Source: Solirubrobacteraceae bacterium
Lineage (GTDB): Bacteria; Actinomycetota; Thermoleophilia; Solirubrobacterales; Solirubrobacteraceae
DNA: 18,624 bases
Direction: 5' to 3'
Assembly (NCBI GenBank): GCA_025935735.1
Contig: JAICUS010000045.1
Location: 1-18,624 of the forward strand
Shown: piece by piece, positions 1-7,450 of the stretch
How the letters are laid out: the number at the start of each line of letters is the position of its first letter
Position numbering within the stretch: the first letter of the stretch is position 1
Program-made: the position numbers and the translations under genes
The notes under the pieces: model-generated
What the model was told of the DNA's origin: nothing
Seen by the model: only the letters and a program-made list of their open reading frames with translations
Database searches by the model: none

Positions 1-3000
1 ATCTTCATCGAGCCCGGCATGGGCCTGCGCAACAACAACCCGAAGGGCACGGCGGTCGACGACCAGCCCGAGGGCACCTACTGGGTGATCAACGGCCGCC
101 ACTACAACGCGGGCTGCTGCTTCGACTACGGCAACGCCGAGATCGACAGCCGCGACGACGGCGACGGCACGATGGAGACCACCTACTTCGGCAACGCCAC
201 CGCGTGGTACCACGGCCCGCCGCCCGGCCCGTGGGTCATGACCGACCAGGAGAACAACCTCGTCGGCTGCGTGAACCCGGGCAGCACGTCGAAGCTGTGC
301 CCGGACCTGCCGAGCATCGACTGGCGGTTCACGACCGGGGTGGCCAAGGGGGAGCCGCACCACTGGGCCTCGCTGGGCGGGAACGCGCAGTCGGGCCCGC
401 TGCAGACGATGTTCGACGGCCCGCGCGTCGGCCCGACCTATGACCCGATGCGCAAGCAGGGCGCGATCCTGCTGGGCAACGGCGGCGACAACAGCAACGC
501 CTCGCAGGGCACCTTCTACGAGGGCGTGATGACGTCCGGCTTCCCGGCGGACTCCGTCGACCAGGCCGTGCAGGCCAACATCGCCGCCGCCAAGTACGCC
601 GAGAACCCGGTGAGCGTGGCGCCGCCGCCGGCCCCGCCGCAGCCGGTCACGGTCGGCCGGGTGCCGGGCAAGCTCGGCAGCGCGCTCTCGCTGGACCGCA
701 CGAGCAACCAGTACGTGAACCTGCCCACCGGGATCGTCAGCAGCCTGCACGACTTCACGATCTCGACCTGGGTGAACCCGGGCGACCTCAACAATTGGTC
801 GCGGGTCTTCGACTTCGGCTCGGGCACGGGCATCTACATGTTCCTGACCGTGAGCGCCGGCGGCACCAACCGGCCGCGCTTCGCGCTCACCGTCAACAGC
901 AACGGCGCCGAGCAGGCGCTCAACGCGCCGGACCCGCTGCCGATCGGGCAGTGGACGAACATCGCCATCACGCTGTCGGGCACGACGGGGCGCATGTACG
1001 TCAATGGCGTCCAGGTCGACGTCAATCCGAACATGACGCTCAACCCCTCGAGCCTGGGCGACACGTCGCAGAACTACATCGGCAAGTCGCAGTGGCCGGA
1101 TCCGCTCCTCAACGGGTCGGTCGACGACTTCCAGATCTATAGCCGCGCCCTCGGCGACAGCGAGATCGCGGCGCTGCAATCCGCGCCGGGCGCCGGCGAC
1201 GTCGCCGGCTACAAGTTCGACGAGGCGGGCGGCACGACCGTGGTCGACTCGTCGGGCAACCACCGCGACGGGACCGTCGTCACGCCCAACCTCACGCCGG
1301 CCGGCCCGCCCGGCCTGCAGACGTTCGCGCCGGGGTCCAGCCAGGACACGATCGTGACGTTCACGAACACCTCCGGCGCGCCGGCGACCGACGTCAAGCT
1401 CGGCCTGTCGCTGCCGCCCGGGTGGAGCGCGGCGGTCGACAACGGCTCGGCCACGGTCGCGGGCCCGGTCGCGCCGGGCGACAGCGTGAGCGCGACGTTC
1501 AAGGTGACCTCGGGGCCGGCCGCGTTCAACGGCGACCTCGTGGGCACCGCGGCGTGGACCGGCCAGGGCGGCGCGGCGCAGTCGGCGTCGATCGCCGAGC
1601 GCGTGCGCAACACCAGCCCGGTCAAGATCAACGAGTACCGGATCGGCACCGCGTCGGACTCGACCGACACGTTCATCGAGCTCTACAACGCCGGCGCGAG
1701 CCCGGTCGACCTCTCGGGCTGGACGCTGACCGAGCACCCGACCCAGCAGGCGATCTTCTCGACGGTGAAGGTGCCGGCCGGGGTGAGGCTCGGCGGCCAC
1801 GGGTTCTACCTGCTCGGCCTGTCCAACTCCGGGCTGGCGGCTCCCGCGAGCGCGGGCGACAGCACGATCAACGTGCGCAGCACGACCGGCATGACCGCCG
1901 GCGACACGGTCGACGTCGACACCGGCTCAGATCAGGAGACGCGCAAGATCGTCAGCGTCGGCACGGCGGCGTCCGGCAACACGACGCTGTGGCAGCCGCT
2001 GCCCGAGGGGCCGCTCACCGTCCCGGCGGGCTCGACGAGCGTGCCGGTGACGAGCACGAACGGCTTCGTGGCCGGCCAGAAGGTCCAGCTCGGCTCCGGC
2101 CCGGACCTCGAGGTGGCCACCGTGACCTCGGTCGGCAAGCCGGGCACGCAGGCCCGCCTGTCGGCGCCGGCGCCCGCGGGCGCCACCAACATCAAGGTGA
2201 CGTCGACCACGAACATCTCGGCCGGCGACCGGATCCGGCTGGACATCGCCAGCGCGGGCCACGGGATCGAGTGGGTGACGGTCGCCGCGGTCGGCACGTC
2301 CGGCGCGAGCGGGACGGGGCTCGACCTGACCGCCCCGCTGCAGTTCGACCACGCGAGCAACCTGCCGTTCAATGACGCGGGGACCGGGATCGGGATCACG
2401 CCGGCGACCGCGTTCGCCCACACCAGCAACGAGCCGGTGCAGGCGCTGGGCACGGGCATCGCGCTCGACGCCCCGCTGACCCGCAGCCATGCGGTCAACG
2501 CGGTCGTGCGCGACGCCGCGGTCACCAGCGCGGGCTACCAGGGCGCGCACGCGCCCAACCAGTGGTTCGGCGGCCCCGCCCTGTCCAACAGCGCCGGCAA
2601 CATGGTGCTGCGCGACGCCGGCGGCAACGTCGCCGACAGCCTCAACTACGGCCTCCTCGTCGACCCGTGGGCCGCCGAGGGCTACCAGGCCGCCTCCGGG
2701 TCCGGGCAGGAGGGCTGCGTCGCCGGCGTGCCCGCCCGCTCGGGCGAGCTCGGGCGCAGCATGGCCCGCTTCCCGGACGGTGCGGACAACGACAGCAACT
2801 GCACCGACTTCCGCGCGGCGAACGGCAACTTCAGCAACCCCACGCCGGGCACCGCGAACTTCGCCACGACGGTCGAGGTGCCGGTGACCGGGACGGTCGG
2901 CGGCACGGTGCCGGCGACGCTGGCCCTCACGCTCGGCGCCATCCCGTCGTTCGGGGCGTTCACCCCGGGCGTGACCAAGGACTACACGGCGTCGACCACC

Positions 3001-3315
3001 GCCGCGATCACCTCCACCGCGGGTGACGCGGAGCTGTCGGTGAGCGACCCGTCCTCGACGGCCCCGGGCCACCTGGTCAACGGCGCCTACGCGCTGCCGT
3101 CGGCGCTGCAGGCCATGGCCACCAGCCCGAACGCCGCCGGCGGGACGCTCGGCACGATCAGCGGCTCGCCGCTGACCCTGTTGACCTACTCCGGCCCGGT
3201 GAGCAACGACCAGGCGGCGGTGACGCTGCAGCAGCACATCGGGTCCACCGACCCGCTGCGCACGGGGAGCTACTCGAAGACGCTGACGTTCACGCTCTCG
3301 ACCACGAACCCATAG
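1..3315 (+). CDS. Secreted GH54 alpha-L-arabinofuranosidase with LamG/NEW3/lamin-tail C-terminal modules (5' end missing)
   Basis: The reading frame is open from base 1, so the N-terminus and any signal peptide lie outside the window. Residues are numbered from the in-frame Met at base 19. Residues 1-195 match the C-terminal half of the GH54 catalytic domain, which releases terminal arabinofuranose from arabinan or arabinoxylan. Visible marks are the vicinal cysteines C33-C34 in GCCFDYGNAE (bases 115-120), the nucleophile Glu in TDQEN (E78, 250-252) and the acid/base Asp in GGDNSN (D157, 487-489). Their spacing agrees with the Aspergillus enzyme. A Pro-rich linker (about 198-212) leads to a LamG-like domain (about 215-388), a NEW3-like beta domain (about 435-525), a lamin-tail domain (about 533-880) interrupted by repeats, and a C-terminal beta domain (about 951-1098). 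No CBM42, the usual fungal partner, is present. The stop is TAG at 3313-3315. The family call is strong; domain limits are approximate. Confidence 0.88.
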   Translation: MFIEPGMGLRNNNPKGTAVDDQPEGTYWVINGRHYNAGCCFDYGNAEIDSRDDGDGTMETTYFGNATAWYHGPPPGPWVMTDQENNLVGCVNPGSTSKLCPDLPSIDWRFTTGVAKGEPHHWASLGGNAQSGPLQTMFDGPRVGPTYDPMRKQGAILLGNGGDNSNASQGTFYEGVMTSGFPADSVDQAVQANIAAAKYAENPVSVAPPPAPPQPVTVGRVPGKLGSALSLDRTSNQYVNLPTGIVSSLHDFTISTWVNPGDLNNWSRVFDFGSGTGIYMFLTVSAGGTNRPRFALTVNSNGAEQALNAPDPLPIGQWTNIAITLSGTTGRMYVNGVQVDVNPNMTLNPSSLGDTSQNYIGKSQWPDPLLNGSVDDFQIYSRALGDSEIAALQSAPGAGDVAGYKFDEAGGTTVVDSSGNHRDGTVVTPNLTPAGPPGLQTFAPGSSQDTIVTFTNTSGAPATDVKLGLSLPPGWSAAVDNGSATVAGPVAPGDSVSATFKVTSGPAAFNGDLVGTAAWTGQGGAAQSASIAERVRNTSPVKINEYRIGTASDSTDTFIELYNAGASPVDLSGWTLTEHPTQQAIFSTVKVPAGVRLGGHGFYLLGLSNSGLAAPASAGDSTINVRSTTGMTAGDTVDVDTGSDQETRKIVSVGTAASGNTTLWQPLPEGPLTVPAGSTSVPVTSTNGFVAGQKVQLGSGPDLEVATVTSVGKPGTQARLSAPAPAGATNIKVTSTTNISAGDRIRLDIASAGHGIEWVTVAAVGTSGASGTGLDLTAPLQFDHASNLPFNDAGTGIGITPATAFAHTSNEPVQALGTGIALDAPLTRSHAVNAVVRDAAVTSAGYQGAHAPNQWFGGPALSNSAGNMVLRDAGGNVADSLNYGLLVDPWAAEGYQAASGSGQEGCVAGVPARSGELGRSMARFPDGADNDSNCTDFRAANGNFSNPTPGTANFATTVEVPVTGTVGGTVPATLALTLGAIPSFGAFTPGVTKDYTASTTAAITSTAGDAELSVSDPSSTAPGHLVNGAYALPSALQAMATSPNAAGGTLGTISGSPLTLLTYSGPVSNDQAAVTLQQHIGSTDPLRTGSYSKTLTFTLSTTNP
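1849..2298 (+). repeat. Three imperfect ~40-residue repeats inside the GH54 protein
   Basis: Three related coding units start near bases 1849, 2023 and 2173. Each follows the pattern (S/P)AG-x-(S/T)-x-(I/V)-x-V-x-ST-x-(G/N)-(M/F/I)-x-AG-(D/Q), then a strand with alternating hydrophobic residues, ending in V-x-(S/A)-V-G-(T/K). They look like a small beta-rich module. They sit inside the lamin-tail domain rather than between domains. Confidence 0.7.
2311..2508 (+). repeat. Three 23-residue GTG(I/L) repeats in the GH54 protein
   Basis: The encoded protein shows three consecutive units starting at residues 765, 788 and 811, exactly 23 residues apart. Each begins GTG(L/I) and carries a His-x-x-Asn about 13 residues later (HASN, HTSN, HAVN). 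They follow directly on the three longer repeats and complete the segment that splits the lamin-tail domain. Confidence 0.7.
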
Positions 3316-3326
3316 GGGTACCGCGC

Positions 3327-3359
3327 TGCGCGATGAGCCCACCGCGGGCTCATCGCGCA
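3327..3359. terminator. Bidirectional hairpin terminator between convergent genes
   Basis: Perfect 14-bp inverted repeat: TGCGCGATGAGCCC at 3327-3340, a 5-nt loop, and its exact complement at 3346-3359. It lies 11 bases after the GH54 stop and 15 bases before the end of the convergent methylase gene, so it can serve both transcripts. No T-run follows on either side, as is common for actinobacterial hairpin terminators. Function is inferred from position and stem strength. Confidence 0.75.
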
Positions 3360-3374
3360 CTGGTGCCGGGCCGC

Positions 3375-4394
3375 TCACGTGGCGACGAGGACGTACTCGA
3401 CGGCGGCTCGGCGCACCGCCCGCCGATGCGTGCCGAAGCCATACGTGTGTGGGATCTCGATCCGGCGGACGCGGCGCTTGTGCCGGCGCAGCAGGTTCTC
3501 CAGGTCGTCGACCGTGAGCGCCGCGTTGGAGCCATACGAGAGCACGATCGCGCTGTGCTTGAAGTGCGCGAACGTCCGGTCGAGGGCGTCCGCCGCCGAG
3601 CGCTTGTGGGCAAACGGCGTGTGCCGCTTGCGCAGCTTGCGGGTGCGCGTCTCCCACATGATGTCCTGGTCGCGCCAGTAGGTGGCCAGGCCCTCGAGGA
3701 AGTGGTAGCGCTTGATGTAACAGGTGTCGTCGCGCGGCGGCGCGTACGGTGGATCGAGGTACGCGAGCGCGTATGGCGCGGGGTCGATCCCGAACACGTC
3801 GCCGCACGTCGCGCGTGACGGGGCGCCGGCGAACACCGCCGTGTTGAAGGCGGCCACCGCCTCGCCGAACAGCTCGTGCAGCGGCATCCGCAGCTGTCGC
3901 CGGCCGTCGTCGTAACGCGGCGTCGTCACCGTGAAGACGCCCCGCGGCTGCTTCCACGCCGCGGCGAGGCACATCGCGCTGATCGCGATCGCGCGCTTGC
4001 CGCCCGTGAGGGTGTCGACGTGCGACCACGCCGCGTCCAGGAACTCGTGGTCGGGCCGGGGGAAGTACAGACCGGCGAACGTCGTGGCGATGAAGTCCCG
4101 GCCGTCCCGGTTGCCGGAGGTGATGCGCGCGACGTCTCCCGGCGTCAACCGCTCCGCGTCGTTCTCGACCGTCGCCCGAGCCAGCTCTGTGGTGAATGCG
4201 AGGTGGTCGTTGGCCAGGACGGATCTGCCGGTCGCCTTGAGCGTGTAGGCGACGACGCCGCTACCGGAGAAGGCGTCGACCGCCGGCCCCGGCGGCAGCG
4301 AGGCGAACAGCTCGGCGAGCTGCGGGGCCAGACGGTGCTTGGACCCCATGAACCGCAGTCGCGGGTAGCTCGCGAGCGCGGACGGCACGGTCAT
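3375..4394 (-). CDS. D12-class DNA adenine-N6 methyltransferase
   Basis: This 339-aa protein would transfer a methyl group from S-adenosylmethionine to adenine N6 in DNA. The order of motifs fits the D12 (Dam/M.MboII-like) class: RFMGSKHRLAP at residues 14-24 (motif X), DAFSGSGVVAY at 40-50 (SAM-binding motif I), an ND pair at 62-63, and the catalytic DPPY at 214-217 followed by CYIKRYHFLEG. The ATG at 4394 places motif X close to the N-terminus, as usual. A GAGG ribosome site lies 4 nt upstream and overlaps the stop region of the response regulator gene, which ends only 6 bases before this start. The gene is therefore likely the third member of the two-component operon. No restriction endonuclease is adjacent, so it looks like an orphan methylase. 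The recognition sequence cannot be read from the protein. Confidence 0.9.
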   Translation of the reverse strand: MTVPSALASYPRLRFMGSKHRLAPQLAELFASLPPGPAVDAFSGSGVVAYTLKATGRSVLANDHLAFTTELARATVENDAERLTPGDVARITSGNRDGRDFIATTFAGLYFPRPDHEFLDAAWSHVDTLTGGKRAIAISAMCLAAAWKQPRGVFTVTTPRYDDGRRQLRMPLHELFGEAVAAFNTAVFAGAPSRATCGDVFGIDPAPYALAYLDPPYAPPRDDTCYIKRYHFLEGLATYWRDQDIMWETRTRKLRKRHTPFAHKRSAADALDRTFAHFKHSAIVLSYGSNAALTVDDLENLLRRHKRRVRRIEIPHTYGFGTHRRAVRRAAVEYVLVAT

Positions 4395-4400
4395 CCGGCC

Positions 4401-5075
4401 TCACGCTACGCGACCGCTCCCGCCGGCGGGGCGCACGAGCCCGGTCTCGTAGGCGAGTACGACCGCCTGGGTGCGGTCGCGCAGCCCGAGCTTGGAGAGG
4501 ATGCGGGCGACGTGGGTCTTGATCGTGGCGTCGCTGACGATGAGCTCGGCGGCGATCTCGGCGTTCGAGAGGCCGCGGGCGAGCTGGACGAGCACCTCGC
4601 GCTCGCGCGGGGAGAGCTCGTCGAGGCCGGCGTGCGGGAGGCCGGGCCGGTGGACGACGAACTGCTCGATCAGCCGGCGGGTGAGCGCCGGGTCGAGCAG
4701 CGAGCCGCCCTCGGCGACGACGCGGATGCTCGACACGAGGTGGTCCTCGGGCACGTCCTTGAGCAGGAAGCCGCCGGCCCCGGCGCGCAGCGCGTCGTAG
4801 ACGTACTCGTCGGCGTCGAAGGTGGTGAGGACGAGCACGCGCGGGCGCGGCGGCGGGCCGGAGACGATCCGCGCGGTGGCCTCGATCCCGTTCAGCCGCG
4901 GCATGCGCACGTCCATCAGCACGACGTCGGGGCGCAGCCGGGCGGCCAGCTCCACCGCCTCCTGCCCGTCGCCCGCCTCGCCGACCACGTCGATGTCGGG
5001 CTCCGCGCGCAGGATCATCCGCAGCCCGTGGCGTACGAGCCGCTGGTCGTCGGCCAGCAGCACGCGGACGGTCAT
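4401..5075 (-). CDS. NarL/LuxR-family response regulator
   Basis: Protein of 224 aa, the normal size for NarL-type regulators. The receiver domain (about 1-120) has the acidic pair D9-D10, the phospho-acceptor D55 in VVLMDVRMP, T84 in VLTTF and K106 in LLKD. A LuxR-type helix-turn-helix follows at about 151-215 (LSPREREVLVQLARGLSNAEIA, then TIKTHVARILSKL). It should be phosphorylated by the kinase encoded just upstream and bind DNA as a dimer. Its ATG (5073-5075) overlaps the kinase stop as ATGA, which points to translational coupling. A longer in-frame ORF upstream of this ATG runs through the kinase gene and is not credible. The likely target is the repeat element at 6266-6308, but this is inference. 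Confidence 0.95.
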   Translation of the reverse strand: MTVRVLLADDQRLVRHGLRMILRAEPDIDVVGEAGDGQEAVELAARLRPDVVLMDVRMPRLNGIEATARIVSGPPPRPRVLVLTTFDADEYVYDALRAGAGGFLLKDVPEDHLVSSIRVVAEGGSLLDPALTRRLIEQFVVHRPGLPHAGLDELSPREREVLVQLARGLSNAEIAAELIVSDATIKTHVARILSKLGLRDRTQAVVLAYETGLVRPAGGSGRVA

Positions 5076-6226
5076 GCGGCTTCCAGCGGCAGCCGCGCGC
5101 GGACGGCGAAGCCGCCCTCGGGCCGCGTGCCGCCCTCCACCTGGCCGCCGAAGAGCTGCGCCCGCTCGCGCATGCCGACCAGGCCGTGCCCGCCGCCGTC
5201 GCCGTTGCCGGCGGCCGCGCCGCGTCCGGTGTCGGTGATCTCCAGCTCGAGCGCGCGGGCGCCGTAGCGCACGACCACGCGCGCGCGGGCCGGGCCGGCG
5301 TGCTTCAAGGCGTTCGTCAGCGCCTCCTGCACGATCCGGTAGGCGGAGAGGTCGACGCCCGGGGGCAGCGGCGCCGGCTCGCCGACGATGGCGAGCTCGA
5401 CCGGCAGGCCGGCGCCGGACACCTGCTCGGCCAGCAGCTCCAGGTGGCGCAGGCTGGGCAGCGGCGCCATCGCGATCTCGGCGTCGGAGCGGCGCAGCAT
5501 CCCGAGCAGGCGGCGCATCTCGCCGAGCGCCTGCTCGCCGGACTCGACGATCGCGTCGAGCGCGACGCGGGTCTCCGCCGGGTCGGTGTCGAGCAGCCGC
5601 CGGCCGCCCTTGGCCTGCAGCACGATCACGCTGATGGCGTGCGCGACGACGTCGTGCAGCTCGCGGGCGATCCGCGTGCGCTCCTCGGCCACGGCCTGGC
5701 GCGCCCGCTCCTCGCGCTCGGCCTCGGCGCGGCCGGCGCGCGCCTCGGCGTGGCCGGTCCGCGCGCGGTGGCGGGCGACGACGTACCCGGCCAGCCACGT
5801 GCCGCCGAAGATGCCGCCGAAGAAGGCGATCGAGCTCAGCAGGTCGCCGATGTCCGTCCCGGCGTCCTCATAGGCCCGCAGCAGCACGCCCGCCCCGGCG
5901 ATCAGCACGCCGGCGAGCCGCGCCCGGCCCGTCGTGTAGGCGCCGGCGGCGTAGAGCGCCAACACCCCCGCCAGCACGTCCGTCAGCGAGTCGTGCGCCA
6001 CCGGCGCCGGGTCGTAGACGAGGACCACCGCGGAGGTGGCGACCTGCACCGCCAGCACCGCGACCGGCGCCCGGCGCCGCCACAGCAGCGCGCCGCCGCG
6101 CACCAGCGCCACGGCCGCGGTCAGCCCGCGCGGACCCGGGTACGTGTGCACGACCCAGACCTCGAGCTGGCCGAGCACGACGAACGCGACGGCGAGCCAC
6201 CGGTCCAGGCGGGGGAACCTGTGCAT
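5072..6226 (-). CDS. DesK/NarX-type sensor histidine kinase
   Basis: Membrane kinase of 384 aa that autophosphorylates and passes phosphate to the adjacent regulator. Several hydrophobic segments lie between residues 10 and 150, followed by an Arg/Glu/Ala-rich coiled-coil linker (about 152-185). The HisKA_3 dimerisation domain has the phospho-His in RIARELHDVVAH (H191). The ATPase domain shows AYRIVQEALTNALKHA (N box) and DTGRG...GHGLVGMRER (G boxes). There is no obvious extracellular sensor domain, so the signal is probably sensed in or at the membrane. I prefer the ATG at 6224-6226 over the one at 6260-6262, because a TACGTT -10 box lies 6 nt upstream with a TGGACC -35 box 17 nt further. 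That arrangement would give a leaderless message and puts the -35 box over the upstream ATG. Confidence 0.92.
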   Translation of the reverse strand: MHRFPRLDRWLAVAFVVLGQLEVWVVHTYPGPRGLTAAVALVRGGALLWRRRAPVAVLAVQVATSAVVLVYDPAPVAHDSLTDVLAGVLALYAAGAYTTGRARLAGVLIAGAGVLLRAYEDAGTDIGDLLSSIAFFGGIFGGTWLAGYVVARHRARTGHAEARAGRAEAEREERARQAVAEERTRIARELHDVVAHAISVIVLQAKGGRRLLDTDPAETRVALDAIVESGEQALGEMRRLLGMLRRSDAEIAMAPLPSLRHLELLAEQVSGAGLPVELAIVGEPAPLPPGVDLSAYRIVQEALTNALKHAGPARARVVVRYGARALELEITDTGRGAAAGNGDGGGHGLVGMRERAQLFGGQVEGGTRPEGGFAVRARLPLEAA

Positions 6227-6232
6227 GGGGGG

Positions 6233-6261
6233 AACGTAGGGCACGCGCGGGCGGCGGTCCA
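6233..6261 (-). promoter_or_regulatory. Promoter of the kinase-regulator-methylase operon
   Basis: Read on the minus strand: TGGACC (6261-6256), a 17-nt spacer, TACGTT (6238-6233), then 6 nt to the ATG at 6226. The -35 box matches TTGACA at four of six positions. No Shine-Dalgarno sequence is present, so the transcript probably begins at or next to the start codon. Confidence 0.55.
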
Positions 6262-6265
6262 TCGG

Positions 6266-6308
6266 CCGTACGGGCGATCGGGCCGATCAGGATCGCCCGT
6301 ACGGGCGA
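6266..6308. promoter_or_regulatory. Operator-like repeat in the divergent kinase/barrel-protein intergenic region
   Basis: CCGTACGGGCGA occurs as a direct repeat at 6266-6277 and 6297-6308, 31 bp apart (about three helical turns). Each copy contains the palindrome CCGTACGG. In addition, 6266-6279 and 6291-6304 form a perfect 14-bp inverted repeat around an 11-bp spacer. A further GATCGCCC lies at 6314-6321. The element sits immediately upstream of the kinase -35 box and about 22 bp upstream of the proposed -35 box of the divergent gene. Binding by the neighbouring NarL-type regulator is a plausible inference. Confidence 0.6.
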
Positions 6309-6330
6309 CGAACGATCGCCCGCCGCGCCG

Positions 6331-6359
6331 ACGACAGCCGCGCGGCCCGCTCATAGCTT
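6331..6359 (+). promoter_or_regulatory. Promoter of the small exported protein gene
   Basis: ACGACA (6331-6336), a 17-nt spacer and TAGCTT (6354-6359) lie 7 nt before the ATG at 6367. There is no ribosome-binding site, so leaderless translation is likely. The -35 box matches TTGACA at four of six positions. Confidence 0.5.
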
Positions 6360-6366
6360 GCCCGGC

Positions 6367-6849
6367 ATGCACAAGACCACTCTCGCCCTCGCCACCTCCG
6401 CCGCGCTGATCGGCGGGGCCGGCCTCGCCGTCAGCGCCCACGGGCAGACCGCGCGCACGCTCACGTTCACCGCCTCGCAGCCCGGCCGGCACGACGCACG
6501 CCAGGTCGACGCCAACCCGCGCGGCCTGTCGCTCGGCGACGGCTACGTGGGCGCCCAGACGATCCGCGTCGCCGGCAAGGCCGTCGGGCGCGCGCTCATG
6601 GACTGCGTCGACCTCGACTACCGCTACCGCGGCCGCGCCTGCACGGTCACCCTGCTCACCCGCGACGGCCAGATCGTCGCCCAGGGCGGCGGCGAGGAGC
6701 GGCCCCTGCCCGGCCACGGCGGCGACGCCGGCACCGGCGACACGTTCGCCGTCACCGGCGGCACCGGCGCATACGCGGGCGCGACGGGCACGCTCAGCGC
6801 CCGCGAGTCCCGCCACGGCGAGACGATCACCGTCAGCCTCGCCGGCTGA
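6367..6849 (+). CDS. Exported allene-oxide-cyclase/dirigent-like barrel protein
   Basis: Protein of 160 aa with a signal peptide (MHKTTLALATSAALIGGAGL then AVSA), probably cleaved after residue 24. The mature part has alternating beta strands and ends with TGGTGAYAGATGTL (residues 130-143), the hallmark turn of the allene oxide cyclase barrel-like/dirigent superfamily. Bacterial members are generally uncharacterised and need not have cyclase activity. I chose the ATG at 6367 over an in-frame TTG at 6358, because the TTG lies inside the TAGCTT -10 box. The gene is divergent from the sensor kinase and may share its operator. Two cysteines (C80, C92) could form a disulfide after export. The fold call rests mainly on the C-terminal motif. 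Confidence 0.75.
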   Translation: MHKTTLALATSAALIGGAGLAVSAHGQTARTLTFTASQPGRHDARQVDANPRGLSLGDGYVGAQTIRVAGKAVGRALMDCVDLDYRYRGRACTVTLLTRDGQIVAQGGGEERPLPGHGGDAGTGDTFAVTGGTGAYAGATGTLSARESRHGETITVSLAG

Positions 6850-6865
6850 CGCCGCCTGCGGGCCA

Positions 6866-7441
6866 TCACACCCGCCGCTCGAGCGCGACCGCCTCCGGTG
6901 CCACCCGGCGCGCGGCGATCACGATCCGGACCTCGGCGGTGTCCCCTACGGCGGCCCAGCCCGCGCGGTCCCGGACGGCGGCGAAGCGCACGGGGGCGCC
7001 GTCGACGGGCAGCTCGACGGCGAACGGCTCGGCCCGCCCGGCGCGGGCGGCGACGGCCCGGAAGTGGGCGGAGATCCGCAGCGCCCGGGCGGCGTGCGAT
7101 CCGCGTCCCCAGTCCAGGGGGTCGGCATCCTCGATGACCGACCGCAGCGCCAAGAGGCGCTCCTCGTCCTTCTCGGTGAGGGCATGGCGAAGCGCCCGCG
7201 TGGTCACCTCGACCCCCTGGTGGCGCAGCGTCACCGAGTGCAGGCCCTCGCGGTCCCAGCCGTGGCCGGACTCCTCGGCCGCGGCGCCGGCCAGCGCGTA
7301 GATCGGGAACCCGGCGCCGGCGAGCGCCGGCGGCTCCGGCAGGTGCGGACGGAGCTTGCGTCGCTGCCTGGACGCGCGCCACCGGCGCCACGGCGCCCGC
7401 CCGCCGGAGGCGCCGGGGCCGTACCAGGAGCCCTCCCCCAC
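6866..7441 (-). CDS. Uncharacterised 191-aa protein
   Basis: I do not recognise this protein. It begins with a Gly/Arg/Trp-rich basic stretch (residues 1-35), then a mixed alpha/beta region with WDREGLHSVTLRHQGVEVTTRALRHALTEKDEERLLALRSVIEDADPLDW, and ends in a region of probable beta strands (about 135-185). No signal peptide or membrane segment is visible. The start is GTG at 7439-7441, supported by GAGGA 6 nt upstream, which overlaps the end of the preceding gene. The gap to that gene is 9 nt, so the two are co-transcribed and probably act together. It ends 16 bases from the convergent barrel-protein gene. Coding status is supported by coupling and frame continuity only. Confidence 0.65.
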   Translation of the reverse strand: MGEGSWYGPGASGGRAPWRRWRASRQRRKLRPHLPEPPALAGAGFPIYALAGAAAEESGHGWDREGLHSVTLRHQGVEVTTRALRHALTEKDEERLLALRSVIEDADPLDWGRGSHAARALRISAHFRAVAARAGRAEPFAVELPVDGAPVRFAAVRDRAGWAAVGDTAEVRIVIAARRVAPEAVALERRV

Positions 7442-7450
7442 CTCGTGTCC

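Noticed and set aside
1849..2508. DNA-level tandem repeat or CRISPR-like array
   Set aside because: The repeats are visible only in the protein; the DNA copies are diverged and there are no spacers of uniform length.
1927..4029. 700-aa minus-strand ORF
   Set aside because: Arg/Gly/Ala-rich low-complexity product running across the GH54 gene, the terminator and part of the methylase in another frame. It is a shadow of high-GC coding DNA.
6260..6262. Upstream ATG for the sensor kinase
   Set aside because: It lies in the proposed -35 box and has no ribosome site. The ATG at 6224-6226 is 6 nt after a good -10 box and starts just before the first hydrophobic segment.
7442..7450. Possible frameshift joining the two uncharacterised tail genes into one protein
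   Set aside because: The second gene has a proper GAGGA ribosome site 6 nt before its GTG, so two coupled genes explain the sequence without an error.
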